The notes under the pieces: model-generated
Databases searched by the model: none
Told to the model about the DNA's origin: nothing
The model's input: the letters and a program-made list of their open reading frames with translations, nothing else
From: Pollenia angustigena
Lineage: Eukaryota; Arthropoda; Insecta; Diptera; Polleniidae
Direction: 5' to 3'
Assembly: GCA_930367215.1 (NCBI GenBank)
Contig: OV884059.1
Span: forward strand, 48,268,957-48,332,956
DNA length: 64,000 nucleotides
Shown here: positions 54,833 to 64,000 of the stretch, one piece after another
Layout: every line of letters starts with the position of its first letter
Position numbering within the stretch: position 1 is the first letter of the stretch
Translations under genes and position numbers: made by a program

Positions 54833-56572
54833 TTCAGGGGGGGGGGGGGAATAAGGAAATTTCCCCCCCCGTAAATAATAAAAATATGTTTTGTTAATTT
54901 CGATAATATAAGAATTCCCAATAACAATATTTTTTTAATGTACAAAATTTTTGGAAATCCCAGCAAGGTTTCTTTTGTTTTTTTTTATGGAATCTCTAAC
55001 GAAATTTTCAATAATTTTTTTTTTTATTTTTTTTTTATTGAATCTCTAACGATTTTCAATAAGTATCCATATCTTAATCCTAATAGATATTTATTAGATA
55101 TTTCCAAAGAAACATCTAGTTTACCGTATTCAATTTCTTATTATTCTACATTCAATTCCAGCAGGCGCCATCTATATCCAAAGACTAAACGTTTGACTTG
55201 ATAATGCGTGCAGTTGAATTATTAAAAAGCCTTAGTATTTGCAATATTTATGTAAATATTTATGTGTTATATGAATAAAAATTCTATTCGATAATTTTTG
55301 ACGATAGCTCGGATTTGTCGGGGAAAAGCCAGATTTCCTTATCTTTAAGATATTTCAACATACAAGAAAAAGTTTTTAGGGAAGAATTTATTGGCTTTAT
55401 TGTAAACGCATTTGAACAGGCTTCAAAAGATATTGATGACGTTATTGTGACAAATGATGCGAAGGCACTGTCATCAATAGTTCTTAAAACTTTGACAAAT
55501 TTTGGTCCTGACCTAAAAAATTGTGTAGGAGATGGAACAGATGGGTTTCCTCTGATGTCAGCAGAAAATGGAGCTGTTTAAAATTTCTGGAAAAGCGACA
55601 AATGCGAAACAAACGCCTTGCTATTCCCATAAATCGAACAACTCAATTTCTAAAAGCAATAAAGTGCCATTAATACAAAAAGTTGTATCATTTGTTAAAG
55701 AAACGACAAAATTTTTAAAATATAATCATCCCAATCGAAAAACAGTTTTAGCAAAGTATTTGGGAGCCAAAATCTCTTCATTATGCGTCTTTGCAACAAG
55801 TGTACATCATATAGTAGAAGCTTTGGAAAAAATATCTGAGTGGAAAGGTAGTATCTCTACCTTTATATTAAGGAACTCACTTAGTACTTTAAAATTTATT
55901 TGCGGAATATACATATTAAGTGTGATGATACCTATTGCAACCCAGCCACTTAGTATCATTTAACAAAAGCAAGATATAGATCTTAAAAAAGGATCAAGCC
56001 TTATCAAAATATTAATCATGTGCCTTTAAGAAAAAAGAAATAAAGCCGAAGAACAATTTAAAGCGATTTTTGAAAAAGTTAAAGTTATTTGCGTTCAAAT
56101 CGAGGTTCGAAAAGACAAGATTTGAACGAAATAATCACATCCAAAATGTTGGAGATTACTACCGAGTTGTAGGTTACATTCCTCTTATTGCATTTATTTT
56201 AGAAGATCTCATAACAACTTTCCCAATAGATATTCTAAATGTAGTAAACATACCTAAGCTTCTACCTCAAAGTGTAATCAAGTCATATACAGATACAAAA
56301 CTGTTAAAACCACAACTAGCTGATTATATTTGATAAAAGAGATAAACACCTTAATAAACTGTGATGAAGATATCTACCCAAATCTAAGAAACATATTTAA
56401 AATTTTCTTTTCAATGCTCGTCAGTAAAGCTACGAGCGGGAGGTCATTTCCTACCCTTCGTCGAATAAAAACATGGCTCAGATCAACAATGACAGAAGAT
56501 AGACTGTACTGTCTAAATTTGCCTCACAAGGAAATCATAAATTGCTTATTTAAAAAGATTAATGTATATTGA
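54833..56572 (+). pseudogene. hAT transposase of ZMYM1/DUF4371 type, decayed
   Basis: The 5' end starts CAGGCACGGATTCAGGGGGG, like ends of some insect hAT elements, with a G13 and C8 run nearby. From 55290 a plus-strand transposase is readable in pieces. The first has SLRYFNIQEKVFREEFIGFI and CVGDGTDGFPLMSAENGAV. The second (from 55568) has CYSHKSNNSISKSNKV and VHHIVEALEKISEWKGS. The third (56070-56333) has DYYRVVGYIPLIAFILEDL. The last (to 56572) has the dimerisation block KATSGRSFPTLRRIKTWLRS then TMTEDRLYCLNL. Frame breaks near 55580, 55960-56070 and 56332, and the lost N-terminus and 3' TIR, show it is dead. Confidence 0.8.
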
Positions 56573-58454
56573 GCTGATCTTATATTTTGTTTAACCTTTT
56601 TGTTGAGTTTTTTTTAATAAGGGTAATGACTTTTTTTGGACAAAATTTCTTCATCCCACCTCGCGATGGGCAATTTAGTATTGGCCATTTTGGCCAAAAA
56701 AGTTTCCGCACCAAATGCAATTTCTAAAGCTCCTCAAAAAAAAATTTTTTTTTTAATTTTCATACACATTATATATGGTACATTTATTTTTTATATATGC
56801 TTTATATTTTAGCCCCCATATTCATAAATGATTATAAAATTTAATAAACGTTTATTAAGAAAAATTTTCATAGACAATTTGGTTTTCAAGCCTTTATTAA
56901 ATTTAAAATATTTTTATGAATACAGGCATAAATACATAAAATAATCAACTGTATAACAAAAATGTAAAGCTATTTTTTTGGGTTTAATGAAATAAATTTT
57001 TAAGTTTAAAGTGCAGGTTGATTTACATAATGGAAAGATATATTTAATAGCTCGTTCCGCGCATATATTACTACGCTGCTGAAAATTATCACTGTTTCAT
57101 ATATCCGCCAAACAACTCATCTATCACAACATCTATCATTTGCCATTAGAGTTTAGTTTATTAAAAAAACCGCGAAATAGAGTCGCTATTTTTTTGCGCT
57201 CTTCCGTAAAAATGGTGAGATCTTGTTATATTCATGAAATCATTAGAAAATACTTAAAATTTTGTAATTAAATGTTAATTTTGTACAATAAGGAGAAATT
57301 GAAATTCAAAACTTTATCGCGTTTGGTGCAGAAACTTTCTTCACGATCGCGAAAAAGTAATACATCATTTCTTAATATTTTTTCACGGTATATACGGCTA
57401 TGCGATGAAGAATTTGATATTAGCAAAAATTGCAAAAAGTACTTACCGTGATACATACTTATATTGTTTTTAAAAAAGTTTTAAAAACAAATTTTTTACG
57501 TTTTTGTATCATACAAAAAACTTGACGTTAAGGTGACTCACAATTATCGTGGATTATGCTTTAACCGCCCTTTATTATATATTTATCAATTTAAAAATAA
57601 AATACATATTTACATTGAAAATAAATTCATAGTAACATTGTTCATTTCTGGAATAAAAGTCCTGAACGTACTATAAAATTTTGTTTCCTAAGGTAAAAAA
57701 GATTCTTCGAAAGGAAATTGATACTTGGTAGTAAATTAAAGTGGTCTCAAACTTTACACTTTGTGTTTTGCACAAAAATTCTAATGGGTCATTAAGGGTT
57801 GCCAGACGGCCTGGATTGACCATTTGGCCAGTTAAAAAACTTTATTTAATTTTGAAATATTACTTTTTTTTATATATTTTTATTATTGTTTAGAACAAAA
57901 TCATATACAAAGAAAAAATTGTAAGGAAAGAATTTCTATTTTGTCGACAAACCTTTCAATTAATGAGATAGAGGACCAGTTTTTCAAAAATGCGATAAAA
58001 ATAACGTACCAACTTATATAAATTGATCTCGTTTGTTAGTCATGCCATCTAGCAATACTTTTTGTGCATGCGCTTGAGGTATTTCTGATAATCTTTACTC
58101 ACAAGAATCCATTCATATGACCGAGTAAAGGCTACAATTTTAATAATACAAAATTTTGATGAAAGTTGCAAAATGTTTCAAACATTTTTGCTTACATTTA
58201 AAGAAATAGAGTTATTTAATACTTCAAATAACACTAAAAAATCGAATTCGAGTGAAATCAAAATCGAACAAACTTTAAAAACGATCCAGTGTTTAAAGTT
58301 CAATAAATAATTTTGTTTTATATGCCTCATACTATGAGTACATCTTATCTTTATTAGAACTTACCTCAAAATAAAAAAACGACGGTAATTTAGACAAAAA
58401 TTTAACTGGAAATCACTCGATTCGTAACTTTTTTATTTGATTTAATTTAATATA
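56573..58454. other. AT-rich region, no gene recognised
   Basis: Only short frames and no clear inverted repeats. 57790-57830 contains GGGTTGCCAGACGGCCTGG, a hAT-end-like phrase without a partner. TATA at 58451-58454 immediately precedes the LTR below. Confidence 0.45.
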
Positions 58455-58798
58455 AGTTAACGTAACAAACATTTTTTCTTTTATTTTATTTATTGAACAA
58501 AATTCATTTATTAAATGTAAGCATTATTTTTAAGTGGGTCACAATAAACTAAAAGTAGAAATAAGCATTTTTATAAAAATACCACACAAGTAAATATTTC
58601 CCCTATTGCAACATTGTTGTGAAATACAATATTATTTTTCTCATTGCAAACACTATTAAGAAAAACAAATGTTTGTTAATGTAAACAATTTCTTTCAAAT
58701 TCGGTTTTATTGATTTTTAGTTTATAAGAATGTTTTTTGGTAAATAAAGTTTAGTTCTAAAGTAGCACTCATAATTTGTAGTTTTATTTAATTTAACT
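58455..58798 (+). repeat. 5' LTR, AGTTAA...TTAACT type
   Basis: 344 bp bounded by AGTTAACG and AATTTAACT and preceded by TATA. Such termini and a TATA target are typical of errantivirus-like gypsy LTRs. AATAAA lies at 58743. The end abuts a tRNA-Lys-type primer site. No second LTR is in the window to confirm it. Confidence 0.55.
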
Positions 58799-58809
58799 GG
58801 CGCCCAACG
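58798..58809 (+). promoter_or_regulatory. Primer-binding site, tRNA-Lys type
   Basis: TGGCGCCCAACG, the complement expected for the 3' end of tRNA-Lys, directly after the LTR end. Confidence 0.6.
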
Positions 58810-59582
58810 AAAACGGTCCTCAAGAAGTACCAAAGCAAAAATTAATTTAATTAAGGTGTAAAAAACGGTCCCTAAGAAGTACCAAGTCTAAAACTATTTT
58901 AAAGTATAAAAATAAAAAGTTTTAAGTGTTAAAAGGTGGTCCTCAAGAAGCACCCAATATTGTTACAAGTTTAAGTGAAAAAAAACAAAGTATAAAAAGG
59001 AAAAGGTCCTTAAAAAGCACTAAAAATTATTGCTAAAAAATACCAATTTAATAAGTAAATAAGTAAATATCAAATCAGAACTAATTGATCAAGTAAAAAC
59101 GTTCTAAATCTTTAAGTGGAAATAAAAAAATGTTTAATTAAAATAAATAAAGATTAATTTAGTAAAAAATTAATAAACGTAACCGATAATACACAATTCA
59201 AATAAGCTACAATCAACTTAATTAAAATTTTAAGAAACTACAAAATTAAAAGATTAAACAAAGTTACATTAAAATCAGAAATAAAAACCATCATTGACAA
59301 ACCCAATTTAAACTAAAAAATGTGCATATGAAAAAGAAACTATTTACAAATTGTACAAGCAGAGAATTTGAAGAATCTAAAAGCTAAAAGCCAAAGCAGA
59401 AAATTTGAAGAATCCAAAGCAACAGAAACTAAAAGCCAAAGCCGAGAATTTGAAGGATCTAAAAGCCACCACAGGCAAAACAAGAGAAACAAACAACAAC
59501 ATGATAATTACAACACTTCTATTGTAAGTTACCAATAATATATAAGTTTTGATATTACTTTTAATGCCAAAGTAAATAATAC
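58799..59582 (+). other. Leader of the interrupted LTR element
   Basis: Four copies of GGTCCTCAAGAAGYACC (near 58815, 58867, 58938, 59005; the last most diverged), then three GARAATTTGAAGRATC copies (59360-59460). ATGATAATTACAACACTTCT at 59501 is followed by TATTGTAAGT, a potential splice donor overlapping a stop. No gag is reached before the second LTR element begins. Confidence 0.5.
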
Positions 59583-59848
59583 TGTTACGAAAGTAACTTT
59601 AGTTAAGACTTAGTTCTAATTATTAGTTAAGAATTAGTTGTATTTATTGATTAAATTGTATTTACTAGTTATCTTGTAGTAATTTAATTAGTTTACATTG
59701 TTATTAAAATTTGTTATCATTATACATACTTCAACCCCAATGTGCAGAGTACTCTAGAAAAAGTTGATGTTAAAAAGTCTGTTAAAAAAAAGCTTTAGTT
59801 TAAGTGATGCGACTACTTAACCATAGATGTCGCTAGTTATTACTTTTT

Positions 59849-60054
59849 AACTGTTAAGTTTAAAATACATAACATAGTCAATGTATTAGTCGTTAACATC
59901 AAATAGTAAAAGCTCAAACATACCAGAAACATTCTTAGGTATTACTTTGTAACTGTTAAGTTTAAAATGCATAACGTAGCCAATGTATTAGTCGTTAACA
60001 TCAAATAGTAAAAGCTCAAACATACCAGAAACATTCTGGAGCTTTCTAGATAAA
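59849..60054 (+). repeat. 103-bp tandem duplication in the LTR
   Basis: ACTGTTAAGTTTAAAATACA at 59849 recurs at 59952. The copies differ at a few bases and each ends CATACCAGAAACATTCT. Confidence 0.9.
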
Positions 60055-60164
60055 TGTTATTGAGTATAAATAATTGCGAAATGACGTTGCCAAATCAGTT
60101 TTAGTTTAAACTTTCAAGTGTGTGGATCACATAGTGAGCAAATTACGGCTGTTAAAGTGACTTA

Positions 60165-60307
60165 GTCTTGGTTCACACTATGAAAGTTTTCTTTCAGAAA
60201 GTCTGAGTTAATAGGTGAGAGAGGAGAAAAGAAAAGCATGTTCTCTTCCCCTCTCACCAATAAACTCAGACTTTCTGAAAGAAAACTTTCATAGTGCGAT
60301 CCCAGAC
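60165..60307. mobile_element. TA-flanked MITE inside the LTR
   Basis: The left arm TTCACACTATGAAAGTTTTC is mirrored on the right with about 60-bp arms. Ends are GTCTTGG and CCCAGAC, flanked by TA. It is 143 bp, lies between the TATA box and AATAAA, and is absent from the solo LTR. Confidence 0.8.
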
Positions 60308-60456
60308 TAAGTACTAAATAAAGTTGTGTAAATTTGTAAACAGTAGCAAAAATGTTGTGTTTATTTGTTTTATTTGAATTGCAATAAAAGAACTCGAAAC
60401 GGTTTATTATAAAGGAAATAAACCAAAGCGTTATTCAAAGGCAGTAACGTAACAAT

Positions 60457-60470
60457 TGGTGTCAGAAGTG
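60457..60470 (+). promoter_or_regulatory. Primer-binding site
   Basis: TGGTGTCAGAAGTG, two bases after the LTR end. The TGG start fits any tRNA CCA end; a tRNA-Leu primer is my guess from insect gypsy elements. Confidence 0.65.
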
Positions 60471-60550
60471 AAATTGCATAAATAAAATAAAAAACATAAA
60501 TTAATTAATTAAAAAAAAAATAAAAAAAAAATAGGAAAAAATAGACAGCA

Positions 60551-61876
60551 ATGAAATTTGAAGAGCTTAAAGTAGAACAGCTCAAGAAAGAATTGGGCAA
60601 GTTGGATCTGCCAACTGCAGGTAATAAAGCAGAGCTTCAGAAGAGACTATTAGATGAATTCGAGCGACGCAATATGGACATTGCGAGTTACGAATTCGAG
60701 GACAAAGAAGAAATAGAGGTATGTACTCGTGCAGTAGCTAGCAGCATGGATTTTAACACAATGTTTGCCGCTATGATGGCAAAAATAGATGAAAATTCAA
60801 GAGCAATGCTAGCTGAAACTACTAGAGAAATGGACGATAACTCCAGAGCTATTCTTGATGAAACTTCTAGAAAGATTGATGAAACTTCTAGAAATGTAGA
60901 AAAAATGGTAAAGGAGAATTCAGTTACCATATTAGCTGAAATTCAAGAGAATTCTAGAATAACTAATGAGAAGCTTCAGGCTACAAACGAGAAGCTTCTG
61001 GAAATTTCTACTGAAATAAACGAAAGAGTAAACGAAATGGAAACAGAATTTAACCAGAAGCTGTCTGATGTAAAAACTCAAGTCAAGGATGTAAAAACAC
61101 AAGTCACGGTTTTTGATGAAAAACTACAACATCTAGAGGACAAAGTTAATTACATTCAATGCCAAGAAGGACCAGTGCGAGTTATTCCAGAAGTTTCTAC
61201 TAGAATAAAGGCGCCTTGCTTTGACGGTAGTGTGCCATTAAATGTTTTTAAGTTCCAGTTCGATACAGTTGCCAACAGAAATGCATGGAACAGTGAGGAA
61301 AAAGCCATCGAGCTCATTCTTGCTTTAAAGGGAACTGCGGCTGAAGTGCTTGAAAGTGTACCAGTAAGTAGCAGAAACAATTATGATGAAATTATGGTAG
61401 CACTGCAACGTAAGTATGGAGGTGAACACAAAAAGGAAATCTACAAAATTGAGTTACGTGGAAGAGTGCAAAAAGCAAACGAAACCTTACAGGACTTCGC
61501 ACTGGAGATTGAGCGGTTGGTACAGCTAACTTATCCTGGTGAGAATCACCCCTTTTTGGATCATTTTAAAACTGAGGCCTTTGTAAACGGTATTCGGGAT
61601 GCAGATATTAAACTTGCGGTAAGTGCATCACAAAAAAAAACATTTGCAGAGACTGTTTCATTTGCCCTGGCCCAGGAAACCGCAAAAATTATTTCAAGAC
61701 CACAGACATACAAGGTGCGAAAACTTGATATAGCTTGCGAGGAAGAAAGCGAGTTAATTAAGGAAGTGAGGGGCATGAAAGAGGCACTTTTCAAGGCTTT
61801 GGATGAGAAGCAATCTAAAAACAAAGTCAAATGCTATAACTGCGGAAAGGCTGGTCACCAGTGTGACCACAATTGA
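60551..61876 (+). CDS. Gag, interrupted by a hAT-type insert
   Basis: 441 codons as it stands. Residues 1-42 form a SAP-like DNA-binding motif (MKFEELKVEQLKKELGKLDL; NKAELQKRLLDEF). Residues 75-220 are a long coiled coil with repeated NSRAxLxET units. About 225-390 match the Retrotrans_gag capsid region (RIKAPCFDGSVPLNVFKFQF; ALKGTAAEVLES; LQRKYGGEHKKEIYKIELRG). The end enters a CCHC zinc knuckle (KCYNCGKAGH). The insert 61859-63358 splits that knuckle and supplies a premature stop at 61876. Excluding insert and duplication, the frame continues to a TAA at 63472-63474, with basic Arg/Ser-rich residues after the knuckle. Confidence 0.9.
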   Translation: MKFEELKVEQLKKELGKLDLPTAGNKAELQKRLLDEFERRNMDIASYEFEDKEEIEVCTRAVASSMDFNTMFAAMMAKIDENSRAMLAETTREMDDNSRAILDETSRKIDETSRNVEKMVKENSVTILAEIQENSRITNEKLQATNEKLLEISTEINERVNEMETEFNQKLSDVKTQVKDVKTQVTVFDEKLQHLEDKVNYIQCQEGPVRVIPEVSTRIKAPCFDGSVPLNVFKFQFDTVANRNAWNSEEKAIELILALKGTAAEVLESVPVSSRNNYDEIMVALQRKYGGEHKKEIYKIELRGRVQKANETLQDFALEIERLVQLTYPGENHPFLDHFKTEAFVNGIRDADIKLAVSASQKKTFAETVSFALAQETAKIISRPQTYKVRKLDIACEEESELIKEVRGMKEALFKALDEKQSKNKVKCYNCGKAGHQCDHN

Positions 61877-63358
61877 AAAAAATTGGATGCTAAATGGGGA
61901 TTAAAACAATGCTAAAAATGCTAAAAATAAAATTTGAAAATGCTAAAAAAATGCTAAATTTTCTTAAATAATTGTATCATTTTAATGAATGAATTATACA
62001 TTAATTTACCTGAAAATATTATATTTCTTTAAAATAAAATTAAGTTTATATAAAAATAAATTATATACATATATAGATTTATTTAATAAAAACAATTCAG
62101 TAGTTTGATAAAAGTTAGCGATTTTTTAACCAAAAAAAAACAAAAGTCCCTATCTACAAAATATTACATGATAAATGCTTAAAGCCCTAACCTACAGTTT
62201 GCCAAATATGCTACATTGTCAACTGTTAAACAAACTGTTAAGGCGCAAACATAATGTGCTTAAGTTGGCTTAAGCAAATGTGCGAATAAATGTAAATCAT
62301 ATGAAGCAAACCATATTGAACTGAAAGAAAATTTTTGTTAAGTTTTATGAAAGTGATTCCGTACGGAATTAAATGTTTTTTGATTTTGTTTTTGCTTTTT
62401 TAAATACATTTAAGAGACTTTTTGTTAATTTTGACAGTAGGTTAAGCAAGGCTATGCATAATATGGTTGGGCCTTTAGGTTTTACAAGAAAAGTAAAAGA
62501 AATTATATACAGTTTAAGGCGATTAATAAATTTATCATTTTAAATAGTTTCTTGTAAAATTTTAAAAATGTTAGATGTTAATAATGCTTAAGTCGAAATT
62601 TCGTGTTTTGGGATATTAAGGGGTTTGCCTAAAATTAATTGTTTATTGTATTGTGAAAGTTAAAATATAAATGCAAATAGTTTTATTAATAATAACATTA
62701 AATACTTGAAATTTAGCAGCGTGAAGAAGATAATAAGAATATGTAATAAATTAAAAATCATTATTATTTATTGCCACAGATATATATTATTAAATACAAA
62801 ATTTAAGTAAAAACAAAAATTATCATTCAAAACATAAAAGGCTATTCAACAGCATTTTCAGTAAAATTAATTACAGCATTATATGAATAGTTTTCCTTTA
62901 TTTCCAAAGTGTTGGTCAAAATACCATTTGCATATGATCTGTTTTCATCATATTCTAAACACCTATCCAGAATTCAATAGTTGAACTTTGGTTCATCAAT
63001 TCGCATGCATTCAGCTTTTGCCATTGCTGTTCCAAAACCGTTATTTCTTCTGTAGCAAAATCGACCATTTCTTCTTTAATTTTTTTTTTTTTTTGGTGTT
63101 TACAGGGTTGCTATTATTATACATTTGTATAAACGAATAAATATCAAAATATGTACAATTATAGAGATTAACAGAAGTGATAAGTTATATTGTGAAATAG
63201 CAACATATAAAATGTTTAAGATTAAAAATGCTAAATAATGCTAAAAAAATGTTACAAAAATGCTGAAAATAATGCTAAATGCTATTTGAAAAATTCGCTG
63301 CTAAACCAAAATAAATAATGCTAAATTTAGCAGTGAAAGTGCTAAAAGGGTCACACTG
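61859..63358. mobile_element. hAT-type non-autonomous element, 1500 bp
   Basis: Ends CAGTGTGACC and GGTCACACTG, with the 8-bp duplication CTGGTCAC (61851-61858, 63359-63366). ATGCTAAA repeats cluster near both ends. At 63080-62950 on the minus strand VDFATEEITVLEQQWQKL then SSTIEFW resembles a hAT transposase C-terminal region, suggesting an internal deletion derivative. Confidence 0.9.
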
Positions 63359-63464
63359 CTGGTCACATACAACGTAACTGCAAAGCACCAAGAAAACGTT
63401 CAAGATCTGCTTCACCGCCCAGAAATAACCAGCGGGGTAATCACCAGTCTTCACAAGAATCCCC

Positions 63465-63471
63465 GTTAAAC
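63465..63471 (+). promoter_or_regulatory. Candidate -1 ribosomal frameshift site
   Basis: G TTA AAC in the gag frame stands immediately before the gag stop TAA (63472). A -1 shift enters the pol frame, open from before this point to the window end. GTTAAAC fits the slippery pattern in its last six bases. Confidence 0.6.
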
Positions 63472-64000
63472 TAAAAAGAGCTTGCACAGCGGGGCATGAG
63501 CTAGCTCCCACATATAAGGGCCCCACAATCTCCATCTCAGTAATGCAACAGAGTAATAGAAACCTTATTGCTTGTGGTTATATCAACGGTCAAAAACGGG
63601 TTTTGACTGTGGACGCTGGGGCATCACATTCGATCATTAGACCTGATTTAATACAACAGTCCATCGAACCACTAAGGGGTGTGAGTCTGCGAACAGCTAC
63701 GGATGAGCCTGCCACCGTCTATGGGAAAGTAAAAGTAAAATTAAGTATGGCCAATACAAGCGCTCACCATGTATTTATTGTGGCTGATATTGTAGACGAA
63801 GTAATTATTGGCTCAGATTTTATGATTGGACAAGGTATTCGTCTGGATATGGGACAACAAATTATGAGTTGGCGTAATGTTGAAATTCCCCTTGATATTA
63901 GATACGAAAGCAAGGCTCATGTAAGACAGTTACTCACCTTTGCACGTGAAAAATTGCCACCCAAGTCAGAAACCATAGTATGGGCGCGAATGGAGGGAGA
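63468..64000 (+). CDS. Pol, protease region (partial)
   Basis: Open to the window edge. The first Met is at 63543, but the frame is already open upstream, consistent with Gag-Pol fusion by frameshift. The protease active site reads LTVDAGASHSIIRPDL, with DAG where most retroelement proteases have DTG or DSG. The flap/strand region includes VADIVDEVIIGSDFMIGQGI, matching the usual I-(L/I)-G-x-D-(F/L) box. After it a linker leads toward the RT, which is outside the window. Confidence 0.85.

Larger units (their letters stand above)
59583..60454 (+). repeat. 5' LTR of the Ty3/gypsy-type element
   Basis: Begins TGTTACGAAAGTAAC and ends GCAGTAACGTAACA (TG...CA rule). TATAAAT lies at 60064 and AATAAA at 60317. 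It is 872 bp, longer than the 552-bp solo LTR, because of a 103-bp tandem duplication and a 143-bp MITE. Confidence 0.92.
59583..64000 (+). mobile_element. Ty3/gypsy-type LTR retrotransposon, 5' part
   Basis: LTR, PBS, gag and the start of pol in the usual order; the rest lies beyond the window. It is inserted in the leader of another LTR element. It carries a TA-MITE in its 5' LTR and a 1500-bp hAT-type element in gag. A solo LTR of the same family lies at 53559-54110 in opposite orientation. Confidence 0.92.

Noticed and set aside
54840..54880. G13/C8 runs taken as an assembly error
   Set aside because: They sit within a hAT-like terminus known for G-rich ends, so I kept them as biological but flagged the length as uncertain.
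57790..57830. hAT terminus GGGTTGCCAGACGG
   Set aside because: No inverted partner or 8-bp duplication found within the neighbouring kilobases.
53559..60454. The two LTRs as the ends of one element
   Set aside because: They are in opposite orientation, each has its own flank sequence, and the second is followed by a PBS and gag.

Overview
The window is an AT-rich (roughly 65-70 %), repeat-dense piece of an insect genome. The retrotransposon and DNA-transposon families, the about 60-bp introns in one transposase relic and several characteristic fly repeat modules point to a higher dipteran (a blow fly, muscid or tephritid type); the species cannot be fixed from the sequence. I find no convincing host gene, no rRNA or tRNA, no CRISPR array and no prokaryotic operon. 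Almost everything that can be named is transposable-element sequence, often nested three or four deep.

Layout. 0-6.7 kb: a dead Jockey-type ORF2 fragment cut by a Helitron-like element, a Tigger/CENP-B-type HTH fragment, a truncated long-inverted-repeat element, a PIF/Harbinger transposase pseudogene with two short introns, and a second Jockey fragment. 6.7-20 kb: four copies of a TIR family called T1 here. One contains an 8-bp-TSD hAT-like non-autonomous element. Another is split by a 6.1-kb hAT element with a GTF2IRD2/ZBED5-like transposase, which is itself split by a PHD-finger ORF1 non-LTR element. 20-24.9 kb: an RNase-H-type non-LTR fragment and common fly interspersed repeats. 24.9-29.1 kb: an element with about 520-bp terminal inverted repeats carrying two datable nested MITEs. 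29.4-30.1 kb: a decayed hAT transposase.

30.6-35.3 kb and 37.0-42.1 kb: two complete two-ORF Jockey-clade retrotransposons, J1 (+) and J2 (-), both with open gag and EN-RT frames. J2 sits inside one arm of a large fold-back palindrome and carries a TA-flanked MITE in its 5' UTR. 43-47 kb: hairpin and TIR elements plus a non-LTR 3' end. 47-51.6 kb: mostly unassigned sequence. 51.6-56.6 kb: a non-LTR tail, T1 copy E, a solo LTR (-) and a second hAT transposase pseudogene of ZMYM1/DUF4371 type. 58.5-64 kb: a 5' LTR and leader with AGTTAA/TTAACT termini, interrupted by a Ty3/gypsy-type element. The latter has an 872-bp LTR, PBS, SAP-domain gag, a likely -1 frameshift site and a protease domain running off the window. 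It carries a TA-MITE in the LTR and a 1500-bp hAT-type insert in the gag zinc knuckle.

The elements do not act as one pathway; they form a stratified record. J1 and J2 look young (open frames, poly(A) tails) and could be active sources. The others are non-autonomous or broken. Dense nesting on both strands is what heterochromatin or a piRNA-producing region looks like, but sequence alone cannot show that.
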